This document shows, one piece after another, positions 7,578-15,312 of a stretch of DNA of 25,602 bases. The stretch comes from Victivallales bacterium (GTDB lineage: Bacteria; Verrucomicrobiota; Lentisphaeria; Oligosphaerales; Lenti-02): the NCBI GenBank assembly GCA_018648945.1, contig JABGQJ010000021.1, positions 1-25,602 of the forward strand, in the 5' to 3' direction. Each line of letters begins with the position of its first letter. The stretch's first letter is position 1. Both the position numbers and the translations under genes were made by a program. The notes beneath the pieces are model-generated. The model saw nothing but the letters and a program-made list of their open reading frames with translations. It had not been told where the DNA came from and searched no databases.

Positions 7578-8723
7578 CTAGACCTTTGTGCGGGCCGCCT
7601 GGCGGATGGCGTCCAGAGTCTGTTCGGCCGTCCGTCGCCAGGAGAACTCGGCCGCCCGGGCCAGCCCCGCCTGCTCGTAGCTGCGGCGGCGGTCCGGATC
7701 GCGCAACAGGCCGCCAATGGCTTCAGCCATGTCCTCGGCCTGGTGGGGATCGAAGTACACTGCCGCCTGCCCTCCCACCTCGGGCAGCGAACTCCGGTTG
7801 GCCGCAGCCACTGCCGTTCCGGAGGCCATGGCCTCCAGCAAAGGCAGGCCGAACCCTTCGTAAAGGCTGGGAAACACGAACAGGTCGGCCCCGTTGTAGA
7901 GATAGGGCAGGTCGGCGAAGTCGGCAAACCCGGTCAGGATGATGTCGTCGTGGCAAGGGCTGGCGGCTGCAGCCTGGTGAACCATCTCCGCCCCCAGGAA
8001 GTCGCCGCCCGGCAAGACCAACTGATGCTCCAGCCCCGCCGCTTTCAGGATCTGGAACGCCTGGATCAAAGCCACGTGGTTCTTGCCGGGGTGTTCCAGT
8101 CGGGAGATGTAGAGCACGTAGGGTTTGGCGATCCCGTAGCGAGCCGCGAGCCGGGCCCGGGCGGCCTCTCGATCGCGGGGCTGATAGGTGTCCGGATCGG
8201 CTGCAAGATGGGTCACCAGAACCCGTTCGGGAGGCAGCGAGGTATTGGCCAGAATGTCCCCCCTCGAGCTTTCACTGACCGTCAGAGCCAGCGTGAGGCG
8301 GCCCATGAGACGAGGCAGAATACGGGTAAGGTAGAAGGTGCGGAACATATCGTACTTCCCGGCCATGTGCAGCCACGAGAAATCGTGGATCGTGCCGACA
8401 GTCGGGCAAGGCATCCGGCGCGGCAACCGGCGGTTTCCCGCTGGCAGGAAAAGCACGTCGTAGCCTCGCTGGCGGGCTACTCGGGGCAGGTTCAGAAGAT
8501 GCCAGAGGATGCTCCGAACGGGGCTGGCGGTCACGCCGGACGGCACGACCGGCACGATCGGCGAACCTTCGGGCAGGAACACGGGGGCGTCCTCGGCCAG
8601 GGTCAGCAGCTCGAACTCGTCCCCGGCCGCAAGTCCGGGGAATTCGTGGAGCAAGCGGATCAGATACTGACTGATGCCCGACTTGCCCCCGTCGCAACCA
8701 AACGTGGTGATGCCGATCTTCAT
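7578..8723 (-). CDS. GT4-family glycosyltransferase (first of three)
   Basis: A 381-residue GT-B retaining glycosyltransferase. The N-terminal half has MKIGITTFGCDGGKSGISQY, the glycine loop that contacts donor phosphate, and CPTVGTIHDFSWL. The C-terminal half carries YVLYISRLEHPGKNH, the start of the nucleotide-binding domain, and YEGFGLPLLEA, the E-x7-E motif of GT4. VFPSLYEGFG and AAANRSSLPEVGG are typical of mannosyl- or glucosyl-transferring members, but the sugar cannot be named. It should act at the inner face of the cytoplasmic membrane in glycan assembly. The ATG at 8723 overlaps the stop of the next GT4 gene upstream as ATGA. Confidence 0.93.
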   Translation of the reverse strand: MKIGITTFGCDGGKSGISQYLIRLLHEFPGLAAGDEFELLTLAEDAPVFLPEGSPIVPVVPSGVTASPVRSILWHLLNLPRVARQRGYDVLFLPAGNRRLPRRMPCPTVGTIHDFSWLHMAGKYDMFRTFYLTRILPRLMGRLTLALTVSESSRGDILANTSLPPERVLVTHLAADPDTYQPRDREAARARLAARYGIAKPYVLYISRLEHPGKNHVALIQAFQILKAAGLEHQLVLPGGDFLGAEMVHQAAAASPCHDDIILTGFADFADLPYLYNGADLFVFPSLYEGFGLPLLEAMASGTAVAAANRSSLPEVGGQAAVYFDPHQAEDMAEAIGGLLRDPDRRRSYEQAGLARAAEFSWRRTAEQTLDAIRQAARTKV

Positions 8724-9943
8724 GAGTCCAGCTCCTCTGAGGGATGCAGATCGTGCGTTGCCGCCGCCTCGCCGGCCAGGACTGCCTCCAAGGCGACGGT
8801 GTAGGCTGCGAAGGAGAAACGCGCCCGCAGCAGTTCATGGGCGTGCGTGCCAAGCCGAACAGCCAACGCGTGGTCGTCCAGTAAGCGATCGATCCCGGCG
8901 GCAAGTCCAGCCACGTCGCGCTCGGCGACAAGCAGCCCGTTCTCGCCGTCTGCCAGCCAGTCGGGAATGCCTCCGGCCGCGAATCCCACAACCGGGCGCC
9001 CGTGATGCATCGCTTCAAGACCAATCATGCCGAAGGGCTCCGCCCAGAAGGAGGGCACCACCAGCGCCCGGGCTTCCCGATACAGGCTCTCCAACTCCGA
9101 CCGCGGCACCCAGCCCAGGAATTCCACCCGTTCGCTCAGGCCTAGATCGCGGGCCTGGGCTTCAAGACCGGCCCGGGCATTGCCGTCGCCCGCGATACGC
9201 AGGATGAACGGTGAACGGACCTGGGCCAGGCTCTCCAACAGCAGGTGTACGCCCTTGCCCTTGATGAGCTGCCCCACGAAAAGCAGGTTCCGACTCTGCG
9301 GCACCGGTGTGGCCGGTTGCTCCGGCAAGTTCACGCAGGGCGAGAGAATGCGCACAGAGTCGGGCTGGAACCCGTTCTCCACCAGCTCGTCCAGCATGAA
9401 CCGGCTGCCCACCAGCAAAGCGTCAAAGAAGCGGTGGCGATCCAGTTCACGACGAGCGGCGGCCAGATTCTGGAAGGCCACACCGGCGGGCTTGGTCCGG
9501 TCCCGGCGGAGGAAGGCCAGGTCCAGCCAGCACCGCCACCCCAAAGGGGCGTGGCAGATCCGGTTCGAGAAGGTGTAGTACTTGTGGCGCCGCGGACAGC
9601 AGAGGTCGTGGTCGTGCACCATTCGCACCAGCCGAGCCTGCCCGACGAAGGGCTCAAGCACAGCCACGCTGGGGAGTTTGTGCGCGTAGACGACCGTGGG
9701 TGCCACTTGCTCGAAGACGGTCGCCAGAGCCCCCTCCTGTGGATGGCCGTCGTCCCACAACTCGGGACAGGGGAAGACGCCGTTGAATCGGGCAGCGCAC
9801 GCCTCCTCTTCCCGGCCCGAACCGCAGCCATACGCCAGCCAGCACTCGTGCCCGCGGGCGCGCAATGCTGGCACCACATCGGCGATGTTCTGCTCAACGC
9901 CGCCAAGCGTACCCAGGTACTGGTTGAGAAAGAGGATCTTCAT
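8720..9943 (-). CDS. GT4-family glycosyltransferase with Cys-rich insert (second of three)
   Basis: A 407-residue GT-B transferase. The N-terminus MKILFLNQYLGTLGGVEQNI has the GT4 glycine loop; NLLFVGQLIKGKGVHLL opens the C-terminal Rossmann half; and AEPFGMIGLEA is the E-x7-E donor motif, followed by GGIPDWLADGENGLLV. The N-terminal half contains HDHDLCCPRRHKYY followed by RICHAPLGWRCW, giving four cysteines plus histidines within about 30 residues; this could be a small structural metal site or a disulfide-free knot. The family is firm and the sugar specificity unknown. Start and stop both overlap the flanking GT4 genes as ATGA. Confidence 0.93.
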   Translation of the reverse strand: MKILFLNQYLGTLGGVEQNIADVVPALRARGHECWLAYGCGSGREEEACAARFNGVFPCPELWDDGHPQEGALATVFEQVAPTVVYAHKLPSVAVLEPFVGQARLVRMVHDHDLCCPRRHKYYTFSNRICHAPLGWRCWLDLAFLRRDRTKPAGVAFQNLAAARRELDRHRFFDALLVGSRFMLDELVENGFQPDSVRILSPCVNLPEQPATPVPQSRNLLFVGQLIKGKGVHLLLESLAQVRSPFILRIAGDGNARAGLEAQARDLGLSERVEFLGWVPRSELESLYREARALVVPSFWAEPFGMIGLEAMHHGRPVVGFAAGGIPDWLADGENGLLVAERDVAGLAAGIDRLLDDHALAVRLGTHAHELLRARFSFAAYTVALEAVLAGEAAATHDLHPSEELDS

Positions 9944-11181
9944 CGGCCCTTCCCGGCAGCGCAGACTTCCTCGTAAAGGGCAGCCAGCTGCCCGGTGATG
10001 CGGCCCCAGCTATACGTCTCCACGGCTTTCTGGCGACCCCTCTCGGCCAGGCATCGAGCAGAAGCTGGGTCGGCCATCAGCCGAGAGACCTGACGGGCGC
10101 CGCCTGCCGCATCGCCAGTGGGGAAGCGCAGGGCGTCCTCGCCGTCCAGGGTGAAGTGGGGGATGCCGCCGACCGAGGTCGTCACCACAGGACAGCCGGC
10201 CGCCCACGCTTCCAGGATCACGATGCCGAAGGGCTCGTGGAGCGAAGTCAGCAGGAAGGCGTCGGCGGCTTGATAGGCATCGGCCAGCAGCGGATCGCCT
10301 GGGGGGAGGCCAGGGATGATCGTCACCCGATCGGCCAGGCCCTGGCTGCTGATTGTCTTCTGGAGTTCGTCGTGGTAGGCGGGGTTGGTGACCGGACCGA
10401 TCAGGACGAGATGGACCAGCTTGTCCTCAGCCAGAAGCCGCGCCAGAATGTCCACCGCCAACTGCTGGTTCTTCTGATGGTCGATGCGGCTCACATTGAG
10501 CAACATGGTGGTGTCCTCGGCCAGCCCGAAGCGAGCCCGGAAGCGGGCCCGGTCGCCACCAGCGAAGCGCTGTGGGTCCACACCGTTCGGCAGATGGAGC
10601 ACCCGCTTGCCTGGATAGCGCGCAGCCATCTTGGCCGTCTCTTCATAGTCCACGCACAGAATGGCCGCCGCGTCGTCGAACACGCGTCGCGAGCCGTACC
10701 AGAACCCGAGCACCTTGCCCCACTCGATCGTGCCTCGCGTGGGGTTCGTCCACGTATCGGCCTCGGACTTTGGGACATCGATGACCCCACCATGCACACT
10801 GATAACATAGGGAATGCCGCGCTGCCGAGCCACGTGGCGGCAGATGCCCCCCAGGCGTTTACCCGTGTGGAGGTGAATCAGCCCAAGGTCCGGTTCCGCA
10901 CGCAGATGGCGGAGCAGAGGGAAAGAGAACAGGTTCCCCCCCTTGCGGTTCAGGCGTCCGATGGCTTCGCGGCCCAACCCCCAGTACGGATAGAAGTAGG
11001 GGAACCGCCGCACCGACACCCCCTCGATCTCCTCCTCGTCGGTGCTGGCCAAGGCATTTGGGCAAACCACGCCAGCCTCGACCCCGAAGTCCGGCAAGCG
11101 CTTGGCCGTCTCAAGGATCACGGTCTCGGTACCGCCCCACTCTTCGCGGACGAAACGGCGGGGGACCTGGATGGCTTTCAT
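9940..11181 (-). CDS. GT4-family glycosyltransferase (third of three)
   Basis: A 413-residue GT-B transferase. It begins MKAIQVPRRFVREEWGGTET, includes HLHTGKRLGG and PYVISVHGGVIDVPKSE in the acceptor half, and has LLNVSRIDHQKNQQLAVDIL and LHEPFGIVILEAWAAG (E-x7-E) in the donor half. It would add one sugar of the repeat unit or core. The ATG at 11181 is chosen because GGAGGGA (11191-11197) lies 9 bases before it; a TTG two codons earlier has only 3 bases of spacing. It follows the metallophosphoesterase gene by 21 bases and overlaps the next GT4 gene as ATGA, so this is the first of a tightly coupled glycosyltransferase trio. Confidence 0.93.
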   Translation of the reverse strand: MKAIQVPRRFVREEWGGTETVILETAKRLPDFGVEAGVVCPNALASTDEEEIEGVSVRRFPYFYPYWGLGREAIGRLNRKGGNLFSFPLLRHLRAEPDLGLIHLHTGKRLGGICRHVARQRGIPYVISVHGGVIDVPKSEADTWTNPTRGTIEWGKVLGFWYGSRRVFDDAAAILCVDYEETAKMAARYPGKRVLHLPNGVDPQRFAGGDRARFRARFGLAEDTTMLLNVSRIDHQKNQQLAVDILARLLAEDKLVHLVLIGPVTNPAYHDELQKTISSQGLADRVTIIPGLPPGDPLLADAYQAADAFLLTSLHEPFGIVILEAWAAGCPVVTTSVGGIPHFTLDGEDALRFPTGDAAGGARQVSRLMADPASARCLAERGRQKAVETYSWGRITGQLAALYEEVCAAGKGR

Positions 11182-11190
11182 CGGCAATGC

Positions 11191-11197
11191 TCCCTCC
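11191..11197 (-). promoter_or_regulatory. Shine-Dalgarno site of the third GT4 gene
   Basis: GGAGGGA in the 21-base intergenic gap, 9 bases from ATG 11181 and 3 bases from the alternative TTG 11187. The spacing favours the ATG. Confidence 0.55.
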
Positions 11198-11202
11198 GCG
11201 AT

Positions 11203-12159
11203 CTACGGCGCTTCGGCAACCAGTTCATGCAGGACGATCTCCGGACGGGAGAACCAACGCAACGGCACCGCACAGGAACCGGTCCCCGCCGAAGTATACC
11301 CCCGGACCCCCCGGTAGGTCCAACCTCCGTGCAGCATCCGGCGCGGACACGGATCGACTTTCATCACCACCACCCCGCCGGGCAGGCAGATCTGGCCCGC
11401 ATGGGTATGGCCAGCCAACACCAGGGACACGTCGTATGCCGCCGCCTTCTTGTACACGTTCGGCGAGTGGGACAAGAGGATCGTCAGGCCGTCGTTCGGG
11501 ACTGCCTGGGTGGCCCGATCCAGATTGTCGAGCATGTAGGTGTTCACATCGTCGATTCCCGCCAGATGGATGGCCGAGTCGCCGGCTTCGACCGCCGCAC
11601 ACTCGTTCACCAACATGGGATATCCCAAGGCCTCGAGCGGAGCAACCATCTCCAGGAAGTCGTGGTTGCCAAGGATTGCGTAGACTGGCGACTGGATCGC
11701 CGGGCGCAGCGCCGCCATCTGGGTCATCACCTCATCGTGGGGGCCATGGGTCTGGTCTCGATAGTCGCCGGTGAGCACGCAGAGATCGTAGCGGCACTCG
11801 GCGAGACGGTCCCGGATCACTCCCGTCAGCACGGGGTCGAGATCAATGTGCAGATCCGTGAGCTGACAGATCGTGAACCCATCAAATGAGGGGGGGAGCC
11901 CCCGCAGGGGCACGCGGTTGTGGACGATGCGAACATCCATGAAATTGCGGTGGGCGCGCCGATAGCACCCGAGCAGGCGAAACCCCCAACGCACCAGTGT
12001 ATGTACCGGCTCCGCGTTCTCCACCAGGAAACGCCGGTTCGTCTGGGAGAAGACCCGGGCGGCATGCTCAGCCTGCATCCGGAGGCGAGCCCCCACATAG
12101 GGGCGGCCCCAGCGGCCCACGGCCAAATCTAGATCGAAAATGGAAGTCTCGGCGCTCAC
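11203..12159 (-). CDS. Calcineurin-like metallophosphoesterase (YkuE/YaeI-like)
   Basis: A 318-residue protein with the full two-metal phosphoesterase motif set in order: QLTDLHID (Asp102, His104), VLTGDYRD, ILGNHDFLE, LLSHSPNV and LAGHTHAGQICLP (His251, His253). The GHTHAGQ ending resembles the YkuE/YaeI branch, several of which act on membrane lipid pyrophosphates such as UDP-sugar lipids; that substrate is only a guess here. About 85 residues precede the catalytic domain and are rich in Arg and aromatic residues, without a clear membrane helix, so a peripheral membrane association is possible. The start is uncertain. GTG 12159 is preferred because similarity-like sequence begins there and AAGGAG lies 12 bases upstream; the frame stays open to 12561 only through repeat DNA. 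Confidence 0.82.
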   Translation of the reverse strand: MSAETSIFDLDLAVGRWGRPYVGARLRMQAEHAARVFSQTNRRFLVENAEPVHTLVRWGFRLLGCYRRAHRNFMDVRIVHNRVPLRGLPPSFDGFTICQLTDLHIDLDPVLTGVIRDRLAECRYDLCVLTGDYRDQTHGPHDEVMTQMAALRPAIQSPVYAILGNHDFLEMVAPLEALGYPMLVNECAAVEAGDSAIHLAGIDDVNTYMLDNLDRATQAVPNDGLTILLSHSPNVYKKAAAYDVSLVLAGHTHAGQICLPGGVVVMKVDPCPRRMLHGGWTYRGVRGYTSAGTGSCAVPLRWFSRPEIVLHELVAEAP

Positions 12160-12280
12160 TGCGGGCTGCCACTCCTTCGTGTCCAGAAGACGCGGTCCTT
12201 GGGACCCTACCCTACGTGACTGAGCAGGCGGCGTCAACACCAGCGATGGGAGCTGGCCCTGACAGGAGGAGGGAGTCAGA

Positions 12281-12361
12281 ATGCTCGAGGTCAAAGCGGG
12301 GAAGCAGAGCGCGCTACCGGGCGAATCGAGAGGAACCGGACGCGTGTGCTCTCTCGAGCAT
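12281..12361. repeat. Nested inverted repeat
   Basis: ATGCTCGAG at 12281-12289 is exactly complementary to CTCGAGCAT at 12353-12361. Inside it, AGAGC at 12306-12310 pairs with GCTCT at 12348-12352, directly against the outer right arm, and a CCGG pair lies deeper still. This could fold as a branched RNA or be the remains of a small mobile element. No function is known to me. Confidence 0.55.
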
Positions 12362-12373
12362 GCGGGCACTGGG

Positions 12374-12505
12374 CCTCGCGTGAAGTGCTGCCTCGGTGCG
12401 CGAGCAACGGCAGTCGCCTGGCGGAGTGGTACCCCACACCGCCAGGCCTTCACGAGGGGTCCGGGGAGACGCGTCTCCCCGGCGGGGTGCGGGGCTGGCC
12501 CCGAA
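12374..12505. repeat. Composite palindromic repeat, copy A
   Basis: The element has three parts. First, a hairpin at 12417-12446 with 12 of 13 bases paired around a 4-base loop, enclosed by CGTGAAG/CTTCACG arms at 12379-12385 and 12448-12454. Second, a perfect 22-base palindrome at 12461-12482 whose core is GGGGAGACGCGTCTCCCC. Third, a GGGGCTGGCCCC hairpin at 12491-12502. The second and third parts recur in the same order and orientation as copy B at 15181-15233. Repeats of this kind are usually dispersed intergenic elements. Confidence 0.75.
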
Positions 12506-12557
12506 TCCCAACGCGGAGGGAGCCTGCAGCTGGCTACAGGGGGGGGAGCTTCCCAGG

Positions 12558-14840
12558 TCACTTCACCTCGATGAAGATGCCCTCACCGGGCGGCAGTGTG
12601 AGATGGTAGAGTCCACCGGCGTCGGGTTTCAGGACGGCGCGCTCCCCACGAGGCCAGGCAACGACTTCCGAGCCTGCCAGGGCCAGCTTGACGTACGTCG
12701 TCTTGACCGCCCCCAGTTCACTCATGTTGACGACCGTGAACGCGGTTGCATCGCTGTCGTCAGCTGCAAAGCAGCCGATCAGCAGCGGGTCGTCGCATTG
12801 GATCTGCCGAATCGTCGGGAATGTCCGGACCGGGTTGCTGAATTTCAGGTATGGCGTATCGTCCGTGCAGTTGTGGGCCATGGCACCGAGGTTCTTGTAC
12901 CGGACGAAGGCGTCGGACACGCGGCGGATCTCCTTGAACACCGTTGCGGCGTCGTACCAGGCGTTGGTCCGTTCCCCGTCAACCGTGATCAGCGACGGGC
13001 TTTCCGCCTTGTAACCCGCGTAGGTCCAGCAGAGCAATCCCTTGCAGCCGAACGACAGCATGCAGTAGGACTGCCAGCGGAACTCCGATTCTGTCGGGGT
13101 GCGCTTGCTGGGGGTCCAGGCAAACGTCTGAATGCAGCACCAGAACTCCTTGGCATGTTCCCGGGCGGACGCCGCAATGACGTTGATCGATTCGCAGTAG
13201 CCTTTGTAGGTGACCCGCTTGCCGTGGTCCCAGTTGAGCGGGTAGATGTCGGTGCAGATATAGGGCGCGTCGAACTTGCGGCAGAAGGAATCGCAGTACT
13301 TCCTGTATAGATCGGGATCGGGATCGTAGTACTCGATCGCGGCAGCCCCGGCCCCGTACTTCAGCTGGGCCGCGTTGGCATACATGGGCAGCAGGTTGAT
13401 GTATGGCAGCTTGCCAGCGGTGTCCCGGTAGTAGGCATTGCAGAGCTCGGCAAGCTTGTCGTATTGGTCGGTTCCCGGCTCGTCGGTGACGTAGGTTCCG
13501 GCGAAGGACGGGTGGTCGAAGTACTCCGCGGTCGCCACGGCAGGGCTCCTGTAGGCGCCATCCCCCAGAATGAGTTCGACACCGTAGCGGTCGCAGTCCC
13601 GCAGCAGCATGTCCCTGTAGCCGCCTGCCAGGGCTCCGTTGGCAATGATCCAGTCGAATCCGGCGGAACTGTAGGTCTTGATGAAATCCTCGCCAACTGC
13701 CTCCCGGCGCGGATTGACCCACGCCCCGATGCGGATTCGGTCTCGGGTCAGATACTTGTTCGTGTAGGGGGACTCGACCGCAGTCCCCAGCGCGGTCTGG
13801 ATGGCTGCTTTCAGGACGAGGGCGGCTTCGGCGCGGGTTGCAGGCTTGGTGCGCGCCGTCAGATCGACCTTGTATCTGCCGAGAGATCTGACTGCACCGC
13901 GCCAATGAGTGTCCGAGAGTGGATCGCCCGGGCGGAACGTCCTGGCTTCCACTCCGCCGATGAACTGTCGTGCCACGGCAAACTGAATCGCCTGCCGGGT
14001 TGTTGCCTTGAGGGCGGCAATATCGTCCAAGGGAGTCTCGTCCTTGACCAGGCGGTAGTTCCCAGGCTTCTTCGCGATGAAGCTGGTGAAGCCGCGGCGG
14101 TTCGTCTCGCAGAAGGGAACGACGGCCCCCTCACCCGCTGCCCCTCGGGGATGGAATCGGACAACGGTAGCCTCGGACGGATTGTCGACATCCGTTGATC
14201 GGAGCATGAAGTCCGCTTGGTCGAAGCCGTCGAACAGACAGCCTCCGGGCACCAGGACCCGCTGAAGCGGGGCGATGAAATGTGTGGTGCGCGAGTAATC
14301 GGGGGCATCGACGCCAGCATCCACGAACCGCTGGGCCTCCGCCTCTGATGGGAAAAACCCGAATCGGGACAACTGGTAGCTGGAATCGGTGTCGCTCGGA
14401 TTGGTTGGGTCGAACCGGAACGAGGTGATCGTCCCGGCCCAGTTCCCGTGGTCGAACGTCCGCATATCGACGACCGCGGTCCGCCATGTGTTGTCGCCGA
14501 CCACGGGGAACTGGGAGTAACTCTTGTCGGAGAGAGTGGTCAGTTTGTCGGTCGTGAAGAACAGGCCCGCCCACTTGATGGCCGTCTTGTATCTATAGCG
14601 GACGGCGAAGAACGGACGCTCCTCGGCGGGGAAGGCGTCGTTCGGGCGCATCGGGACGGTCAGGGTCAAGTCGGTTCCGGTTGAGACCAGCTTCGTCAAC
14701 CCGACCTCGTGACAGAGCTGGCCCTGGCCGAGGGAAATCAGCTTCGCGTCCGGCCCGTTGTTGAAGACCCAGGCGGGGTCACGCGCGGACAAGGAACAGG
14801 CAGCCAGGGCGACGACTACGGATATCAGGTACTGCTTCAT
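12558..14840 (-). CDS. Probable lipoprotein with SLH-like segment and glycosidase-like TIM barrel
   Basis: A 760-residue exported protein. The signal MKQYLISVVVALAAC has an LAAC lipobox with Cys15, though ordinary cleavage after SLSA is an alternative. Residues to about 260 look like beta-sandwich modules (FFAVRYRYKTAIKWAGLFF, AVVDMRTFDHGNWAGTITS). Residues 272-350 resemble S-layer-homology repeats: AIQFAVARQFIGG, ARTFRPGDPLS, then ATRAEAALVLKAAI. From about 370 to 680 the sequence reads as a TIM-barrel hydrolase: RIRIGAWVNPRREAVG, GTYVTDEPGTDQYDKL with a candidate acid Glu near 453, and YICTDIYPLNWDHG near 532; a beta C-terminal module follows. I cannot assign a GH family. The start has GGAGG 6 bases upstream. 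It may trim or anchor the locus glycan at the surface. Confidence 0.78.
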   Translation of the reverse strand: MKQYLISVVVALAACSLSARDPAWVFNNGPDAKLISLGQGQLCHEVGLTKLVSTGTDLTLTVPMRPNDAFPAEERPFFAVRYRYKTAIKWAGLFFTTDKLTTLSDKSYSQFPVVGDNTWRTAVVDMRTFDHGNWAGTITSFRFDPTNPSDTDSSYQLSRFGFFPSEAEAQRFVDAGVDAPDYSRTTHFIAPLQRVLVPGGCLFDGFDQADFMLRSTDVDNPSEATVVRFHPRGAAGEGAVVPFCETNRRGFTSFIAKKPGNYRLVKDETPLDDIAALKATTRQAIQFAVARQFIGGVEARTFRPGDPLSDTHWRGAVRSLGRYKVDLTARTKPATRAEAALVLKAAIQTALGTAVESPYTNKYLTRDRIRIGAWVNPRREAVGEDFIKTYSSAGFDWIIANGALAGGYRDMLLRDCDRYGVELILGDGAYRSPAVATAEYFDHPSFAGTYVTDEPGTDQYDKLAELCNAYYRDTAGKLPYINLLPMYANAAQLKYGAGAAAIEYYDPDPDLYRKYCDSFCRKFDAPYICTDIYPLNWDHGKRVTYKGYCESINVIAASAREHAKEFWCCIQTFAWTPSKRTPTESEFRWQSYCMLSFGCKGLLCWTYAGYKAESPSLITVDGERTNAWYDAATVFKEIRRVSDAFVRYKNLGAMAHNCTDDTPYLKFSNPVRTFPTIRQIQCDDPLLIGCFAADDSDATAFTVVNMSELGAVKTTYVKLALAGSEVVAWPRGERAVLKPDAGGLYHLTLPPGEGIFIEVK

Positions 14841-15312
14841 CCGGGGCCTCCAAATGGGTTGAGCCTGGAGCGACTCCAGGCGCAATGCGTTCCGTAGCTT
14901 AACCTAGCGCGAAAAGTCCCCGGCGGTCCGAAATCCTCCGGGAACTTGCCGGGCTGGGGTCTGCAAGTCGGTCTCACCATGCTCCCTTCGAATTGGTTTT
15001 ACTACCGGCAGAGCTGAAGGAAAGCACGCCACGGCCGGGCAGAATGTAGCCCCCTCCCCGTCCGGCAACGACCTTTCCCTGCCAGTTCCTCAGGTCTCAG
15101 TCCGGCCACTCCGTCCACTCGGTCCCTGTCAGGCGAACTGGTCTGCCGCAGAGCGGCGGGCCAGTTCGCAGAAGCCACATCGAGGGGTCCGGGGAGACGC
15201 GTCTCCCCGGCGGGGGTCTGGGGGCTGGCCCCCTTCCCTTCTTCTCTCCGCTTGCATTCGCCAGCCCGATGGGGCATGCTGGCGGAACCAAGCCAAGGAG
15301 ATCGATATCGTC
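14841..15312. other. 472-base divergent intergenic region
   Basis: This separates the leftward locus from the rightward one and must hold promoters for both, but no box pair is clear enough to call. Visible features are a perfect 7-bp hairpin with a 3-base loop (14864-14880, CCTGGAG/CTCCAGG) in the leader of the lipoprotein gene, a weaker ACTTGC/GCAAGT inverted pair (14944-14968), and copy B of the composite repeat (15120-15233). No gene is supported inside it. Confidence 0.6.
15120..15233. repeat. Composite palindromic repeat, copy B
   Basis: The element starts with a hairpin whose outer arms GCGAACTGG (15133-15141) and CCAGTTCGC (15161-15169) pair perfectly, with an inner GCCGC-AGA-GCGGC hairpin (15145-15157). 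It continues with the same perfect 22-base palindrome as copy A (15189-15210) and ends with GGGGGCTGGCCCCC (15220-15233). The leading hairpin differs in sequence from that of copy A but occupies the same relative place. It lies between divergent genes, so it is not simply a terminator for either. Confidence 0.75.

Larger units (their letters stand above)
12160..12557. other. 398-base non-coding gap rich in inverted repeats
   Basis: No convincing gene lies here: frames that cross it on either strand are extensions of neighbours or pass through palindromic DNA. It contains a nested inverted repeat (12281-12361) and copy A of the composite repeat (12374-12505). Both flanking genes read leftwards, so it is a leader for the metallophosphoesterase gene or a spacer after the lipoprotein gene. 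No clear promoter or terminator was seen. Confidence 0.6.

Noticed and set aside
10156..11889. A 577-codon plus-strand frame opposite a GT4 gene and the metallophosphoesterase gene
   Set aside because: It spans two genes with intact catalytic motifs on the minus strand and is an artefact of the same codon bias.
12160..12561. N-terminal extension of the metallophosphoesterase through the upstream gap
   Set aside because: The extra 134 codons are Pro- and Arg-rich translation of palindromic repeat DNA; related peptide strings (GETRLPGPL) appear from the second repeat copy, showing that they come from the repeat.
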